Source: Mycobacterium sp. | GTDB lineage: Bacteria; Actinomycetota; Actinomycetes; Mycobacteriales; Mycobacteriaceae | Length of the DNA stretch: 64,000 nucleotides | NCBI GenBank assembly: GCA_025966225.1 | Contig: JAOPVI010000386.1 | Span: 1-64,000 of the forward strand | Reading direction: 5' to 3' | Part shown: in pieces, positions 35,554 through 48,779 of the stretch | Layout: every line of letters begins with the position of its first letter | Numbering within the stretch: position 1 is the stretch's first letter | Notes under the pieces: generated by a model | Database searches by the model: none | What the model saw: only the letters and a program-made list of their open reading frames with translations | Told to the model about the DNA's origin: nothing | Translations under genes and position numbers: made by a program

Positions 35554-36117
35554 TCAGGCATTGACACGGCCGAGATAGCTCCCGTCGCGCGAGTCGACCT
35601 TCAGCTTGTCGCCTGTGTTGATGAACAACGGCACCTGGATCTCCGCACCCGTCTCGAGGGTGGCCGGCTTGGTGCCTGCGCTGGACCGATCGCCCTGCAG
35701 ACCCGGTTCGGTACTGGCCACGATGAGCTCGATGGTGACGGGCAGTTCCAGATACAGCGGCGCGCCGTCGTGAAACGCCACCTGCACGGGGAGCCCCTCG
35801 AGCAGGAAGTTGGCGGCCTCACCGACGAGCGTTTCCGACAGTGGATGCTGCTCGTAGTCCTGCGAGTCCATGAAGACGAAGTCGTCGCCGTCGCGGTATA
35901 GGTAGGTGGTGTCCCGGCGGTCGACCGTGGCGGTCTCCACCTTCACGCCTGCGTTGTACGTCTTGTCGACGACCTTGCCGGTGAGCACGTTCTTGAGTTT
36001 GGTGCGCACGAAAGCGGGGCCCTTACCCGGCTTGACGTGCTGAAACTCGACGATCTGCCACAGTACGCCGTCGATCTGCAGGACGAGCCCGTTCTTGAAG
36101 TCTGCGGTCGAAGCCAC
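35554..36117 (-). CDS. efp: Elongation factor P
   Basis: [43 protein letters not shown]. Confidence 0.96.
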   Translation of the reverse strand: MASTADFKNGLVLQIDGVLWQIVEFQHVKPGKGPAFVRTKLKNVLTGKVVDKTYNAGVKVETATVDRRDTTYLYRDGDDFVFMDSQDYEQHPLSETLVGEAANFLLEGLPVQVAFHDGAPLYLELPVTIELIVASTEPGLQGDRSSAGTKPATLETGAEIQVPLFINTGDKLKVDSRDGSYLGRVNA

Positions 36118-36264
36118 GTTCGGTACAACTCCTAGCTGTCTATCTGGGTGAATCAGAATGATCCTGTGCAGGCATTGACCGACTCGATCTCGCCATGCTG
36201 GTGCCCTGCCATCTTCGCAGATCATCGCTCAGTCGAAGAATCAGGCCGACTCCACCAACGGGCA

Positions 36265-37359
36265 TTAGCCGAGGACGGCCAGTTCCTTGGGAAAGCGAGT
36301 CAGCAACTCGGGTGCACGAGAATCATCGCTGCCAACGACCAACGTGTCTTCGATGCGTACTCCGCCTCGGCCAGGCAGATACACCCCGGGCTCGACGGTC
36401 ACCGCAGAGCCGGCAAGCAGCGTGCCCGGCGCAGACGCGCTGATTCCCGGGGCCTCGTGGATCTCCAGCCCGACGCCGTGTCCCAGCCCGTGCCCGAAGT
36501 TCTCCGCGTACCCGGCATCGGCGATCACCTGCCGCGAGGCACCGTCGACGTCCTTCAGGATGGCTCCGGGCGCCAACGCCTCGCGGCCCGCCCGCTGCGC
36601 CGTCGCGACCAGGTCGTAGACGTCCCGCTGCCACTGTGCGACCGGTGCGAGCGCGAAGGTGCGGGTCATGTCGGAGTGATAGCCGCAAACCAGCGCGCCG
36701 AAGTCGATCTTCACGAAGTCACCTGCCGCGAGCTCGGCGTCCGTCGGCCGGTGGTGCGGGATCGCAGAGTTGGGGCCCGTCGCGACGATGGTTTCGAACG
36801 AGATCCCGTCGGCGCCGTGGTCGAGCATCCGCGACTCGAGCTCGCGGCCCACTTGCTTCTCGGTGCGGCCCGGCCGCAGCCCGCCGGTCTCCACCAACTC
36901 GAGCAGCGCCGAATCGGCGGCCTCACAGGCCAGCCTGAGCAGTGCGAGCTCGCCCGCATCCTTCACCTCACGCAGCACCTCCACGGTGCCTGCGGCCCGG
37001 ATGAACTCGACGTCGGGAGTGGCGCGCTGGAGGTTCGCATAGTTGTCGACGGTGACGACGTGGCTCTCGAAGCCCAATCGGCGCACCCCATCGGCGGCCG
37101 CCCGGGCAGCGAGATGAAGTCCGCAGGCGCGTTCGATGACGATTTCAGCATCGGGTGATTGTTGAGCGGCCTGGGTCAGATAGCGCCCGTCGGTCGCCAG
37201 CACCGGCGTTTCATCGTCAGCGCGGACGAGCAGCGCCGCATTCGAGCCCGTGAAACCCGACAGATAACGCACGTTGACCAGGTCCGTTACCAGCATCGCG
37301 TCCAATTCGGCCGCGGCCAAACGGCGACGCAGAAGGTCCCTGCGGTGGGAAATCGTCAC
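36265..37359 (-). CDS. pepQ: M24 family Xaa-Pro dipeptidase
   Basis: VKIDFGALVCGYHSDMTRTFA; FGHGLGHGVGLEIHEAP. Confidence 0.92.
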   Translation of the reverse strand: MTISHRRDLLRRRLAAAELDAMLVTDLVNVRYLSGFTGSNAALLVRADDETPVLATDGRYLTQAAQQSPDAEIVIERACGLHLAARAAADGVRRLGFESHVVTVDNYANLQRATPDVEFIRAAGTVEVLREVKDAGELALLRLACEAADSALLELVETGGLRPGRTEKQVGRELESRMLDHGADGISFETIVATGPNSAIPHHRPTDAELAAGDFVKIDFGALVCGYHSDMTRTFALAPVAQWQRDVYDLVATAQRAGREALAPGAILKDVDGASRQVIADAGYAENFGHGLGHGVGLEIHEAPGISASAPGTLLAGSAVTVEPGVYLPGRGGVRIEDTLVVGSDDSRAPELLTRFPKELAVLG

Positions 37360-37392
37360 AGGGCTTGACGCTACTCGCTACGCTGTTGCCCC

Positions 37393-37959
37393 ATGAGTAA
37401 GTGGCTGCTGCGCGGACTGGTGTTCGCGGCGTTGATGGTGTTCGTCCGATTGCTTCAGGGCGTGCTGATCAACGCCATGGATACCTGGGCCCTAACGATC
37501 AGCGTCACGCTGGTGATCTTGTTCGCCCTCGCCGCCCTCGTCTGGGGAATTGTCGATGGGCGCGCCGACGCGGAGACCAACCCCGACCCCGATCGTCGTA
37601 GCGACCTGGCGATGACGTGGCTGCTGGCCGGCCTCGTCGGCGGGCTCCTCAGCGGCCTGGTGTCGTGGTTCATCTCGCTGTTCTACGACAACCTCTACGC
37701 CGAAGCGCTGCTCAACGAGGTGACGACGTTCGCCGCGTTCACCGCGCTGGTGATATTCGTCGCTGGCATCGCTGGCGTCGCAATTGGTCGCTACCTGGTG
37801 GACCGCAAGGCCGGGCCGTTCGTCCGGCAGCGCGTCGACACCGAGCGCGCGGACACCGACGTGTTCGAGGCGGTCCGGGACGAGCCGACGGAGTCGGTCC
37901 ACGCCGGTGCGCCCGCCAGCGAAGAGACCAAGCCGGTCGACCTCGAGAAGAATTCCTAG
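37393..37959 (+). CDS. Conserved 4-TM membrane protein (Rv2536-like by position)
   Basis: Four hydrophobic segments, acidic C-terminal tail. Confidence 0.8.
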   Translation: MSKWLLRGLVFAALMVFVRLLQGVLINAMDTWALTISVTLVILFALAALVWGIVDGRADAETNPDPDRRSDLAMTWLLAGLVGGLLSGLVSWFISLFYDNLYAEALLNEVTTFAAFTALVIFVAGIAGVAIGRYLVDRKAGPFVRQRVDTERADTDVFEAVRDEPTESVHAGAPASEETKPVDLEKNS

Positions 37960-38414
37960 CCGCTCCCGGCCAGATAGCGGAGCGCCAGCAGGTACCCCTG
38001 CACCCCAAGCCCGACGATCACTCCGGTCGCCACGGCGCTCAAATACGAAAAATGTCGAAACTCTTCGCGCGCATGCACGTTGGAGATGTGCACCTCGATC
38101 AACGGCGCAGTCAGTTCGGCGCAGGCATCGCGCAGGGCGATGGACGTGTGGGTCAGCGCCCCGGCGTTGAGCACGACGGGCTCGCCCGCGTCGGCAGCGT
38201 CGTGAATCCAGCCAACTAGCTCTGCTTCACTGTCGGATTGGCGCACCAGCACGTCCAGCCCCAGCTCGGCGGCCTCGCGTTCGATGAGCGCCACCAGATC
38301 TCCGTACGTGGTGCTGCCGTAGACCTCGGGTTGGCGACGGCCCAGCCGGCCCAGGTTCGGCCCGTTGATCACGTTGACCGTGACATGCTCTTCGCGCAAG
38401 CGCTCATCGGCCAT
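37956..38414 (-). CDS. aroQ: Type II 3-dehydroquinate dehydratase
   Basis: [38 protein letters not shown]-term codons come from family-A repeat. Confidence 0.95.
   Translation of the reverse strand: MADERLREEHVTVNVINGPNLGRLGRRQPEVYGSTTYGDLVALIEREAAELGLDVLVRQSDSEAELVGWIHDAADAGEPVVLNAGALTHTSIALRDACAELTAPLIEVHISNVHAREEFRHFSYLSAVATGVIVGLGVQGYLLALRYLAGSG
38388..38410 (-). repeat. Family-A repeat, copy 4 (encodes DERLREEH in AroQ N-terminus)
   Basis: ctcttcgcgcaagcgctcatcgg. Confidence 0.75.
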
Positions 38415-40130
<1,716 letters not shown>

Positions 40131-40131
<1 letters not shown>

Positions 40132-41360
40132 CAGTCCGCCACCTGCGCGTGTTCCAGGACCGCTTCCTGCCGTGCTACCCGGTTGCTCACGGCGCGTAGA
40201 TAACCGTCGATGTTGGAACGGGTTTCGGTGAGTGAGTCGCCGCCGAACTTCTCCAGCGCGGCACGGGCAAGCACGAGCGCCACCATGGTTTCGACGACCA
40301 CGCCAGCGGCGGGCACGGCGCACACATCCGAGCGCTGGTGGATCGCGACGGCCTCGTCGCCCGTCGCCATGTCGACGGTGGCAAGGGCCCGCGGCACCGT
40401 CGAGATCGGCTTCATCGCGGCCCGCACGCGCAGCGCCTGGCCGTTGGTCATGCCGCCCTCGAGCCCGCCTGCCCGGTTGGTCGACCGCATGACGCCGTCG
40501 GGACCGGGGTAGATCTCGTCATGGGCGACGGTGCCGCGCCGACGCGCCGTCTCGAAGCCGTCGCCGATCTCGACGCCCTTGATGGCCTGAATGCCCATCA
40601 CGGCACCGGCCAGTTGGCTGTCGAGTCGGTTGTCACCGCTGGTGAACGAGCCCAACCCGACGGGCAGACCGTCGGCGACCACCTCGACGACACCGCCGAG
40701 CGTGTCGCCGTCCTTCTTGGCCGCTTCGATCTCGGCGATCATCGCTTCCTCGGCGGCCTTGTCGTACGCGCGCACCGGGCTGTCGTCGATCGCGGGCAGA
40801 TCGGCTGGTCCTGGCGGCGGACCGTCGTAGGGCTTCGAAGCGCCGATCGAGATAACGTGCGACAAGACGTCAACCCCGAGGGCCTGCCGCAGGAATGCCC
40901 GGGCGACGGTCCCCGCGGCCACCCTGGCCGCGGTCTCGCGCGCACTGGCGCGTTCGAGCACGGGCCGCGCGTCGTCGAAGCCGTACTTCAACATGCCTGC
41001 GTAGTCGGCGTGCCCGGGCCGGGGCCGAGTCAACGGTGCGTTGCGCGCGACGTCGAGGTCGGCGGCGGCCACCGGGTCGGCGGCCATCACGGTCTCCCAC
41101 TTGGGCCACTCGGTATTGCCGATCTGGATGGCGATGGGGCCACCCAGCGTGAGGCCATGGCGTACGCCGGCCAGGATGGTGACCTCGTCGGCCTCGAACT
41201 TCATCCTGGCGCCGCGGCCGTAGCCCAGCCTGCGGCGCTGGAGCTCGGTCGCGATGTCCTCCGAGGTGATGGCGACACCCGCAACCATGCCTTCGACCAA
41301 GGCGACCAACGCCCGGCCATGGGATTCACCAGCTGTGGTCCATCGCAACACGCGTCCCAT
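40131..41360 (-). CDS. aroC: Chorismate synthase
   Basis: [40 protein letters not shown]. Confidence 0.97.
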
Positions 41361-41414
41361 CTTCCCATGACCGGGTCGGCCCAGCGAAAACCGCCGAGTA
41401 AGCCACCCAATCCG

Positions 41415-41918
41415 TCACGTGAGCGTGCACTGCAACAACAACGTGTCGATCCATCGTTCGTGCTTGTGTCCGACCCCGGTCAGCCGGCCTGCGTCGACGA
41501 AGCCGAACCGGTGGTGCAGTTCTACCGAGGCCGGATCACCCGTGTCGGCGATCACCGCGATGATCTCCCGCAGACCTGCGCCGCGGCAGGCTTCGAGCAG
41601 CGCCGACATGAGTTCGGTGCCGCACCCGCGGCCGACGGCCCACGGCGCGACGTAGACGGAGTCCTCGACGGTCGCGCGGTAGGCGGGCCGGGTCTTCCAC
41701 GGCGCACAGTAGGCGTAGCCGGCGAGCGCTCCGTCACGTGCGGTGACCAGGAAGGGCAGCCCGGCGTCGGTGATCGCGTCGAACCTGCGGGCCCATTCCG
41801 CCCCGTCAGGGGCGTCCAGTTCGAACGTCGCGACGCTGGTGGCGACATAGTGGGCGTAGATCTCCGCGATCGCGTCGAGGTCGCTGAGCGACGCAGTACG
41901 GACGGACGGCTCAGGCAT
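41415..41918 (-). CDS. GNAT family (phosphinothricin-type) N-acetyltransferase
   Basis: AIAEIYAHYVATSVATFELDAP; VGRGCGTELMSALLEA. Confidence 0.9.
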   Translation of the reverse strand: MPEPSVRTASLSDLDAIAEIYAHYVATSVATFELDAPDGAEWARRFDAITDAGLPFLVTARDGALAGYAYCAPWKTRPAYRATVEDSVYVAPWAVGRGCGTELMSALLEACRGAGLREIIAVIADTGDPASVELHHRFGFVDAGRLTGVGHKHERWIDTLLLQCTLT

Positions 41919-41934
41919 CGACCCAACCGTATGG

Positions 41935-42369
41935 CTACCCGACGACGAGCGCGACCGCAGCCAGCGTGGACACGCACATCGACGGTCCGTGCGGAACGGT
42001 GGCCTGCCGTCGCCTGCACACGGCGGCCAGCAGGACCCACAGCACCGTCAGCAGCGGAGCGGCGAGCGCCGCCAACACCCACGCGTCGAGCCCGAACGCC
42101 CCGGTGAGCGCGCCGACGCCGAACGCCAGCTTGACGTCACCCGCGCCCAGCCCCGCAGGCATGACGACGTGCACGGCGAGGTACACCAACGCCAGCGCCG
42201 CGGCCCCGGCCACCGCAGGCAGGCCACGCCCCGTCTCCGTCGCCACGACCAGCACCGCGACCGCACCGGGCACCGTCAGCGCGTTCGGGAGCAGGCGCTG
42301 GCGGATGTCGTAGACGCTCAGCGTCAACATCCATCCGATCACCGCGACGGCGGCCCCCACCCCCATCAA
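41935..42369 (-). CDS. A24 family (prepilin) peptidase, short form
   Basis: YDIRQRLLPNALTVPG; GLGAGDVKLAFGVGAL. Confidence 0.88.
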   Translation of the reverse strand: MMGVGAAVAVIGWMLTLSVYDIRQRLLPNALTVPGAVAVLVVATETGRGLPAVAGAAALALVYLAVHVVMPAGLGAGDVKLAFGVGALTGAFGLDAWVLAALAAPLLTVLWVLLAAVCRRRQATVPHGPSMCVSTLAAVALVVG

Positions 42370-42381
42370 TCGAGGTTAACG

Positions 42382-43197
42382 TCAGCCAAGGGCTGCGCTC
42401 ATCACCTCTTTCGGTGCCGACTGCCCGGTGAACTGCTCGACTTGCGCGAAGGCCTGGTGCAGCAGCATCTGCAGTCCGCTGACGACCCGGCCGCCCGCAC
42501 CTTCCACCGCTTGAGCCAATTGAGTCGGCCAGGGGTCGTATATCGCGTCGAGTAGCAGCGGAACCCCGATGACCGTGGCGGCGTACTGCGCGGCGACGTC
42601 GGCAGGCAAGGTGCTGACGACGACGTCGACGTCGGCCATGAGCGTGCCCAACGCGGTCCATCGCGATTCGATGCCGAGCCGATGGCCGAGGGCCACCAAC
42701 GGTTGTGCCCTGTCGGGATTGCGGGCGACGACGGTGATGTCGGTGATCCCAAGCTCGGCGAGGCCGACGACCGCGGCGGGTGCGGTGCCACCCGACCCCA
42801 GCACGGCGGCGCGGCCGGAACTGAATCCCCGGTCGCTTCGCTCCTGCCCGCCGATCACCGTTCCGAGCGCTCCCATCACACCGTCGACGTCGGTATTGTC
42901 GGCACGCCAACCGGTTTCGGTGTGAAGCAGGGTGTTAGCCGAGCCGACCAGTTCGGCCCGCCGGGTGCGTTCGGCGGCGAATTGCAAGGCCGCGAACTTC
43001 CCCGGCATCGTCACCGAGACGCCCACCCACTCGGGTCCGAATCCCCCCACCAGTGCAGGCAGTTCCGTGGCGCTGCACTCGATCCGTTCGTACGACCAAT
43101 CGTCGAGGCCGAGCGCCCGATAGGCGGCAAGGTGAAGCTGAGGCGATCGGGAATGCGCGATCGGTGAGCCGAGCACCGCGGCCCTGCGTGCGGTCAT
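42382..43197 (-). CDS. aroE: Shikimate dehydrogenase
   Basis: AVLGSPIAHSRSPQLHLAAYRALGL; NTDVDG; contains GGQERSDRGFSSG insert. Confidence 0.93.
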   Translation of the reverse strand: MTARRAAVLGSPIAHSRSPQLHLAAYRALGLDDWSYERIECSATELPALVGGFGPEWVGVSVTMPGKFAALQFAAERTRRAELVGSANTLLHTETGWRADNTDVDGVMGALGTVIGGQERSDRGFSSGRAAVLGSGGTAPAAVVGLAELGITDITVVARNPDRAQPLVALGHRLGIESRWTALGTLMADVDVVVSTLPADVAAQYAATVIGVPLLLDAIYDPWPTQLAQAVEGAGGRVVSGLQMLLHQAFAQVEQFTGQSAPKEVMSAALG

Positions 43198-43208
43198 GCC
43201 GGGTCGCC

Positions 43209-44459
43209 CTACCGCGAGCTGTCGAGCACGCCGTTGCGTCGAGCCAATTCGATGTTGGCCAGGTGCTGCGGGTAGTCGTGCGTGAACAACGTGGTGCCCT
43301 GAAGGTCGACGGTGACGAAGTACAACCAGTCACCGGGCTCTGGATGCTCTGCGGCCGCGAGCGCGGGTTGACCGGGCGAGCAAATCGGCGTCGCCGGAAG
43401 TCCTTCGCGCGCATAGGTATTCCACGGTGTATCCGCGGCGCGGTCGGCGTCTGTGGTGGCGACCTCTTGGCGGTCGAGCGAATAGTTCACCGTCGAGTCG
43501 AACTCGAGTTTGCGGTGATCGGGTGCGACCAGTCGGTTGTAGATCACCCGGGCCACCTTCCCGAAGTCCTGCGGCTTGGACTCCTTCTGCACGAGCGACG
43601 CCACTGTGAGTACCTGGTAGGGCGACAAGTTCTGCTCCGCTCCCGCTTCAAGCAGACCCTCCTGCTCGTACTGGCTGACGCTCGCGCCGATCAGCGTCGA
43701 CAGCACCTGCCCTCCCGTGGCCGACGGGTTGACGTTCCACGTGCCGGGCGCGATGAGGCCTTCGATGCGCCGGGGGTCGGCGCCGAGCGCCTTGACCGGA
43801 TCCATGGCCCAGTCCGGAATCGACAGTGCCGATGGGTCCGCCGTCTTCGCGGCCTGCTGCATGTCCGCGGCCTTCACGCACTGCGTCGCTCCGTCGAGGT
43901 TCACACACGTGGCATCGGAGATCAGCGTGAAGATGCCCTTCGTGACGGCCTTGGTCTTGACGTCGGTGACGTCGTCGAGTTGCCGACCCTCCGGAATCAC
44001 CAGCCGCCCGACCCGGTTCTGCGGATCAGTAAGTCGCGCCACGGCGTCGACCGCGGGGATCTCGGTTCGCACCTTGTAGAACCCTGGCTGAATCGCGGAG
44101 ATCGCGGCGTCGTTCGCCGCCGCCTCGACGAAGACCTTGACCGTGGCCACCACGTTCTTGTCGTGCAAGGTCTGACCGATTGTCGTCGTTGAGTCGCCGT
44201 TGTGGACCTCGATTACCAGGTCCTTGACTCCACCACCCGCGTAGTCGTCCCCGCTGCCGAAGACGCCGTGCCACAGCCGGGAACCCAGGAACACTGCACC
44301 GACGACTACCACGATCAGCACGACGAGCGAGAAGCCGCTGACGACCCTCCGACGCCGTTTGTTGCGCGTCGCCTTCACTCGCTGGGCGCGGCTCATCCCG
44401 CGTCGCGGGCGGCCAACTGCCACCGGCGGCGGCCGTTCGCGAATCCACTCGTCAGGCAC
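43209..44459 (-). CDS. mltG: Endolytic transglycosylase MltG
   Basis: [56 protein letters not shown]. Confidence 0.93.
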   Translation of the reverse strand: MPDEWIRERPPPVAVGRPRRGMSRAQRVKATRNKRRRRVVSGFSLVVLIVVVVGAVFLGSRLWHGVFGSGDDYAGGGVKDLVIEVHNGDSTTTIGQTLHDKNVVATVKVFVEAAANDAAISAIQPGFYKVRTEIPAVDAVARLTDPQNRVGRLVIPEGRQLDDVTDVKTKAVTKGIFTLISDATCVNLDGATQCVKAADMQQAAKTADPSALSIPDWAMDPVKALGADPRRIEGLIAPGTWNVNPSATGGQVLSTLIGASVSQYEQEGLLEAGAEQNLSPYQVLTVASLVQKESKPQDFGKVARVIYNRLVAPDHRKLEFDSTVNYSLDRQEVATTDADRAADTPWNTYAREGLPATPICSPGQPALAAAEHPEPGDWLYFVTVDLQGTTLFTHDYPQHLANIELARRNGVLDSSR

Positions 44460-44970
44460 GCGGAGCTCCGTCGTGTTCAGCCAGCGCGGCCCGCCGCTGG
44501 TCCAGCCAGAACTGCAGAATGCCCACCGCGGCGACCTGATCGATCATCGCCCGCTGCCCCTTGGCGCGTACCCCGGCCTCGCGCAGCGAGCGCTGCGCCG
44601 CCACCGTCGTCAACCGCTCGTCAGCCAGCCGTACCGGAGTCGGCGCGATGCGCACAGCCAGTGCGTCGGCCACGGCGATCGCGTCGATGGCCGACGGCCC
44701 CGTTCGATCCGCGAGGGTGCGCGGCAATCCGACAACGACTTCGACGGCACCGAGTTCGTCGACCAATTTCGCCAACCTCCGTATGTGCTTGTCGGTGCGG
44801 TCGCGCCGCACGGTCTCGACGGGCGTGGCAAGCACACCGTCCGGGTCGGAGGTCGCCACGCCGATTCGCACGGTACCCACGTCGATTCCGAGCCTTCGTC
44901 CACGTCCGCGATCTGGGGGGTTCAAGGAGTCCCCGGGCCGGTCGGGCTCACGGTCGCCGCTATCAGCCAC
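44452..44970 (-). CDS. ruvX: Holliday junction resolvase RuvX
   Basis: [39 protein letters not shown]. Confidence 0.94.
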   Translation of the reverse strand: MADSGDREPDRPGDSLNPPDRGRGRRLGIDVGTVRIGVATSDPDGVLATPVETVRRDRTDKHIRRLAKLVDELGAVEVVVGLPRTLADRTGPSAIDAIAVADALAVRIAPTPVRLADERLTTVAAQRSLREAGVRAKGQRAMIDQVAAVGILQFWLDQRRAALAEHDGAPRA

Positions 44971-44974
44971 CCAG

Positions 44975-47671
44975 CTAGCTCCGGCCTACCTCGGCACGCA
45001 ACGCGGCGAGTGCCGCATCGATGCCCGAGGCGCCGCTACCGGAGCCCTGCGCGAGTTCCGCCTTGCCGCCGCCGCGGCCGTTCACCGCTTGGCCGAGTGC
45101 CTTGACCAGATCGTTGGCGTTAAGGCCGAGGTCTTGGGCTGCGGAGTTGACCGAGATCACGTACGGCACCGCGTCATCGTCACCCTCGGCGATCAGAGCC
45201 ACCACGGCGGGTTCGGATCCGAGCTTGCCGCGAATGTCGCCGACGAGGCTGCGCAGGTCGGCCGCCGAGATTCCACCGGCCATGCGCTGTGCCACGATAC
45301 GGACCTTACCCACCAGCTCCGCTCCAGCGGCGGCGTTCGCGGCGGCCGACCTGGCACTCGCCAGCCGCATCTTGTCGAGTTCCTTTTCGGCGACCCGCAG
45401 TCGCTCGACCAGATTCGCGACTCGGCCGGGCACCTCCTCGGACGGCACCTTGAGCGAGGACGCCAGCCCGGCCATCAGCGCACGTTCCTTGGCCAGGTGC
45501 TTGAACGAGTCCAGCCCGACGTAGGCTTCGACGCGCCGCACTCCCGACCCCACCGACGATTCGCCGAGGATCGTGACGGGGCCGATCTGGGCAGAGTTGT
45601 GCACGTGGGTGCCGCCGCACAGTTCGATGGAGAACGGGCCGCCGATCTCCACGACGCGCACCTCGTCGGGGTAGTTCTCACCGAACAGCGCCATGGCGCC
45701 CATGGCCTTCGCCCTGCCCAGTTCCGTGTTGAAGGTGTTCACCGCGAAGTCCGCCTCGACGGCCTCGTTGGTGACCTCTTCGATCTGCGTCTTCTGCTCG
45801 TCTGACAACGGACCCTGCCAGTTGAAGTCGAACCGCAGGTAACCGGGCCGGTTGAGCGAGCCGGCCTGAACTGCATTGGGGCCCAGCACTTGTCGCAATG
45901 CAGCGTGCACCATGTGCGTGCCGGAATGACCCTGGGTGGCACCGTGCCGCCACTTTGGGTCGACCGCCGCAGCGACGGTGTCACCCTCGACGAACTCCCC
46001 TGACTCGACGTTGACCCGATGCACCCACAGCGATTTGGCGATCTTCTGCACGTCGGTGACTGCGGCCCTGGCGGCTTCACTGGAGCCCGTGCCGGTGATG
46101 GTGCCGACATCGGCGATCTGGCCACCGGACTCCGCGTACAACGGGGTGCGGTCGAGCACCAATTCGACGCGGTCGGCGCCGGTCGCCTCGCTGCCGTGCG
46201 CGACGACGGGCACCCGCTTGCCATCGACGAAGATTCCGAGAATCCTTGCCTCGGACGTCAGTTCGTCGAAGCCGGTGAACTCGGTGGGGCCTGCGTCGAC
46301 CAGTTCGCGGTAGGCGCTCAGATCGGCATGGGCGTGCTTGCGGACGGCGGCGTCGTCCTTTGCGCGCTGGCGCTGCTGCGCCATCAGGCCGCGGAAACCC
46401 TCTTCATCGACGCTCAGCCCGGCCTCGGCTGCCATCTCCAGCGTGAGTTCGATCGGGAAGCCGTAGGTGTCGTGAAGCGTGAAGGCGTCGGTGCCCGACA
46501 GCACGGTCGCGCCCGACGATCTGGTGGTGTCGGCCGCGTCGTCGAACAACTTCGAACCCGAGGCCAGCGTGCGGTTGAACGCCGTCTCCTCCGCCACCGC
46601 GATGCGCTGAATGCGGTCGAAGTCGGTGACCAGTTCCGGATAGGACGGACCCATCGCGTCGCGCACCGTCACCATCAGTTCAGCGACGACCGGCGTGTCG
46701 ATGCCAAGCAGCTTGGCCGACCGGATGACGCGCCGCAGCAGTCGGCGCAGCACATAGCCACGGCCGTCGTTACCCGGGCTGATTCCGTCGCCGATGATGA
46801 TCGCCGCCGTGCGGCTGTGGTCGGCGATCACGCGGTAACGCACGTCGTCCTCGTGGTTGCCCGCGCCGTACCCGCGCGGTGCGATGCCCGCGACGAGGTC
46901 GATGACCGGCCGCATCAGGTCGGTCTCGTAGACGTTGTCGACACCCTGCAGCAGGAACGCCACCCGTTCGACACCCATGCCGGTGTCGATGTTCTTGCGC
47001 GGCAACGGCCCGAGGATCTCGAAGTCCGCCTTGCTGGTGCCCTCACCGCGTTCGTTCTGCATGAAGACGAGATTCCAGATCTCGATGTAGCGGTCCTCGT
47101 TGGCCTCCGGGCCACCGCCGATGCCGTACTCCGGCCCACGGTCGACGTAGATCTCCGAGGACGGACCGCATGGTCCCGGAATGCCCATCGACCAGTAGTT
47201 GTCGGCCATCCCGCGACGCTGAATGCGCTCGAGCGGAAGCCCGGCCACCTCTTGCCACAGCGCAATCGCCTCGTCGTCATCGAGATAGACGGTGGCCCAG
47301 ATCGTTTCGGGATCGAAGCCGTACCCGCCCTGGTCCTGCGGATTGGTCAGCAGTGTCCAGGCGAACTCGATGGCGCCCTTCTTGAAGTAATCACCGAAGG
47401 AGAAATTGCCTGCCATCTGGAAGAACGTGTTGTGCCGGGTGGTGATCCCGACCTCGTCGATGTCCGGGGTGCGGATGCACTTCTGAATGCTCGTCGCCCG
47501 ATCCCACGGTGGGGTGCGCTGACCGAGGAAGAACGGGACGAACTGCACCATGCCGGCGTTGACGAACAACAGGTTGGGATCGTCGAGGATCACCGAAGCG
47601 CTGGGCACCTCGGTGTGGCCCGCCTTCACGAAGTGATCGAGGAAACGCTTCCTGATCTCGTGTGTCTGCAC
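44975..47671 (-). CDS. alaS: Alanyl-tRNA synthetase
   Basis: [28 protein letters not shown]...; [12 protein letters not shown]. Confidence 0.98.
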   Translation of the reverse strand: MQTHEIRKRFLDHFVKAGHTEVPSASVILDDPNLLFVNAGMVQFVPFFLGQRTPPWDRATSIQKCIRTPDIDEVGITTRHNTFFQMAGNFSFGDYFKKGAIEFAWTLLTNPQDQGGYGFDPETIWATVYLDDDEAIALWQEVAGLPLERIQRRGMADNYWSMGIPGPCGPSSEIYVDRGPEYGIGGGPEANEDRYIEIWNLVFMQNERGEGTSKADFEILGPLPRKNIDTGMGVERVAFLLQGVDNVYETDLMRPVIDLVAGIAPRGYGAGNHEDDVRYRVIADHSRTAAIIIGDGISPGNDGRGYVLRRLLRRVIRSAKLLGIDTPVVAELMVTVRDAMGPSYPELVTDFDRIQRIAVAEETAFNRTLASGSKLFDDAADTTRSSGATVLSGTDAFTLHDTYGFPIELTLEMAAEAGLSVDEEGFRGLMAQQRQRAKDDAAVRKHAHADLSAYRELVDAGPTEFTGFDELTSEARILGIFVDGKRVPVVAHGSEATGADRVELVLDRTPLYAESGGQIADVGTITGTGSSEAARAAVTDVQKIAKSLWVHRVNVESGEFVEGDTVAAAVDPKWRHGATQGHSGTHMVHAALRQVLGPNAVQAGSLNRPGYLRFDFNWQGPLSDEQKTQIEEVTNEAVEADFAVNTFNTELGRAKAMGAMALFGENYPDEVRVVEIGGPFSIELCGGTHVHNSAQIGPVTILGESSVGSGVRRVEAYVGLDSFKHLAKERALMAGLASSLKVPSEEVPGRVANLVERLRVAEKELDKMRLASARSAAANAAAGAELVGKVRIVAQRMAGGISAADLRSLVGDIRGKLGSEPAVVALIAEGDDDAVPYVISVNSAAQDLGLNANDLVKALGQAVNGRGGGKAELAQGSGSGASGIDAALAALRAEVGRS

Positions 47672-47788
47672 GTGCTGCTGTCCTTCTCGAGCTTGGAGTA
47701 TGTCGGGGTCTTCTCGACCGCATTACAGTACCGGCCCGCTTCATAGCGGCCACAAGCGCAACGAACGGCACGCCCGACTGGTGCCGAA

Positions 47789-48190
47789 TCAGCCGTTGAC
47801 GAAGCTCAACCGCACCGAGCGCCGCGGATTGTCGCGATTGAGATCGACGAGCACCACGCTCTGCCAGGTGCCCAACATCGGCTTCCCGCCCTGCACCGGA
47901 ACCGTGACCGACGGCGCCACGATGGCGGGCAGCACATGGTCGGCCCCGTGGCCCGGCGAACCGTGGGCGTGCCGGTAGCGGTCGTCGCGGGGTAGCAGAC
48001 GCTCGAGCGTGTCGATCAGATCATGATCGGAACCGGCGCCGGTCTCGATGATCGCCACGCCAGCAGTGGCATGTGGGACGAAGACGTTGCACAACCCATC
48101 GCCACGACCGGCGCAGAACGCCTGCACCGCATCGGTGAGATCCACCGTCGTCCGTTGCGCACTGTCCACGTCGAGCACCTTGGAATCCAC
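47789..48190 (-). CDS. YjbQ family protein
   Basis: GLCNVFVPHATAGVAIIETGAGSDHDLIDTLERLLP; GSPGHGADHVLPAIVAPS. Confidence 0.9.
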   Translation of the reverse strand: MDSKVLDVDSAQRTTVDLTDAVQAFCAGRGDGLCNVFVPHATAGVAIIETGAGSDHDLIDTLERLLPRDDRYRHAHGSPGHGADHVLPAIVAPSVTVPVQGGKPMLGTWQSVVLVDLNRDNPRRSVRLSFVNG

Positions 48191-48299
48191 GTCGACGAGC
48201 CTACGAGCGCACCTTCATTGACGCCCGTGCATTGACGCCCGTGTTTATTTCGACGTGTCCGGGGTATTGCTCTTCCACCACTCATCATGGAGGAGAGAA

Positions 48300-48608
48300 A
48301 TGACCATCACCAGCGTGATTACCGCGATTCTGATCGGCATCGTGGTCGGCGTGCTCGGGCGCCTCGTCGTACCTGGAAAGCAACCCATCGGCATACTCGT
48401 CACGATTCTGGTCGGCATTGTCTCGGCCTTCATCGGAACCGCCATCGCGCGAGCGGTCGGCATCCCCACCGTGACCAACGGCATCGACTGGCTGGAACTT
48501 CTCGTACAGGTCGTCGTCGCGGCGGTCGGTGTCGCGCTGGTATCCAGCTTGATGGGCCGCCGCCGCACGGGCATCTTCGGAGGACGCCGCTCGGGGCTGA
48601 TGCGCTAG
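48300..48608 (+). CDS. GlsB/YeaQ/YmgE family membrane protein
   Basis: MTITSVITAILIGIVVGVLGRLVVPGKQPIGILVTILVGIVSAFIGTAIA; SD GGAGAG. Confidence 0.88.
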   Translation: MTITSVITAILIGIVVGVLGRLVVPGKQPIGILVTILVGIVSAFIGTAIARAVGIPTVTNGIDWLELLVQVVVAAVGVALVSSLMGRRRTGIFGGRRSGLMR

Positions 48609-48614
48609 CCGACT

Positions 48615-48779
48615 TCAATGCGGCAGTAGGGGTTTCCCCGCCCTGACCTTCACCTGCTGCACCACCCATGCGTTGCCGTCGGGATCAGTGAACTCGAACA
48701 TCGTGCCCCCCATCACGATCGTCGAGCATGGTCCCGGCGGCAACGCCGCGTGCGATGAGTAGGCGATGGTCCAGTCCAT
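48615..48779 (-). pseudogene. VOC/glyoxalase C-terminal fragment (54 aa)
   Basis: MDWTIAYSSHAALPPGPCSTIVMGGTMFEFTDPDGNAWVVQQVKVRAGKPLLPH*. Confidence 0.5.

Noticed and set aside
40338-42107. 589-aa + strand ORF
   Set aside because: Antisense to aroC and the GNAT gene; no motif.
46019-47746. 575-aa + strand ORF
   Set aside because: Antisense to alaS; shadow ORF.
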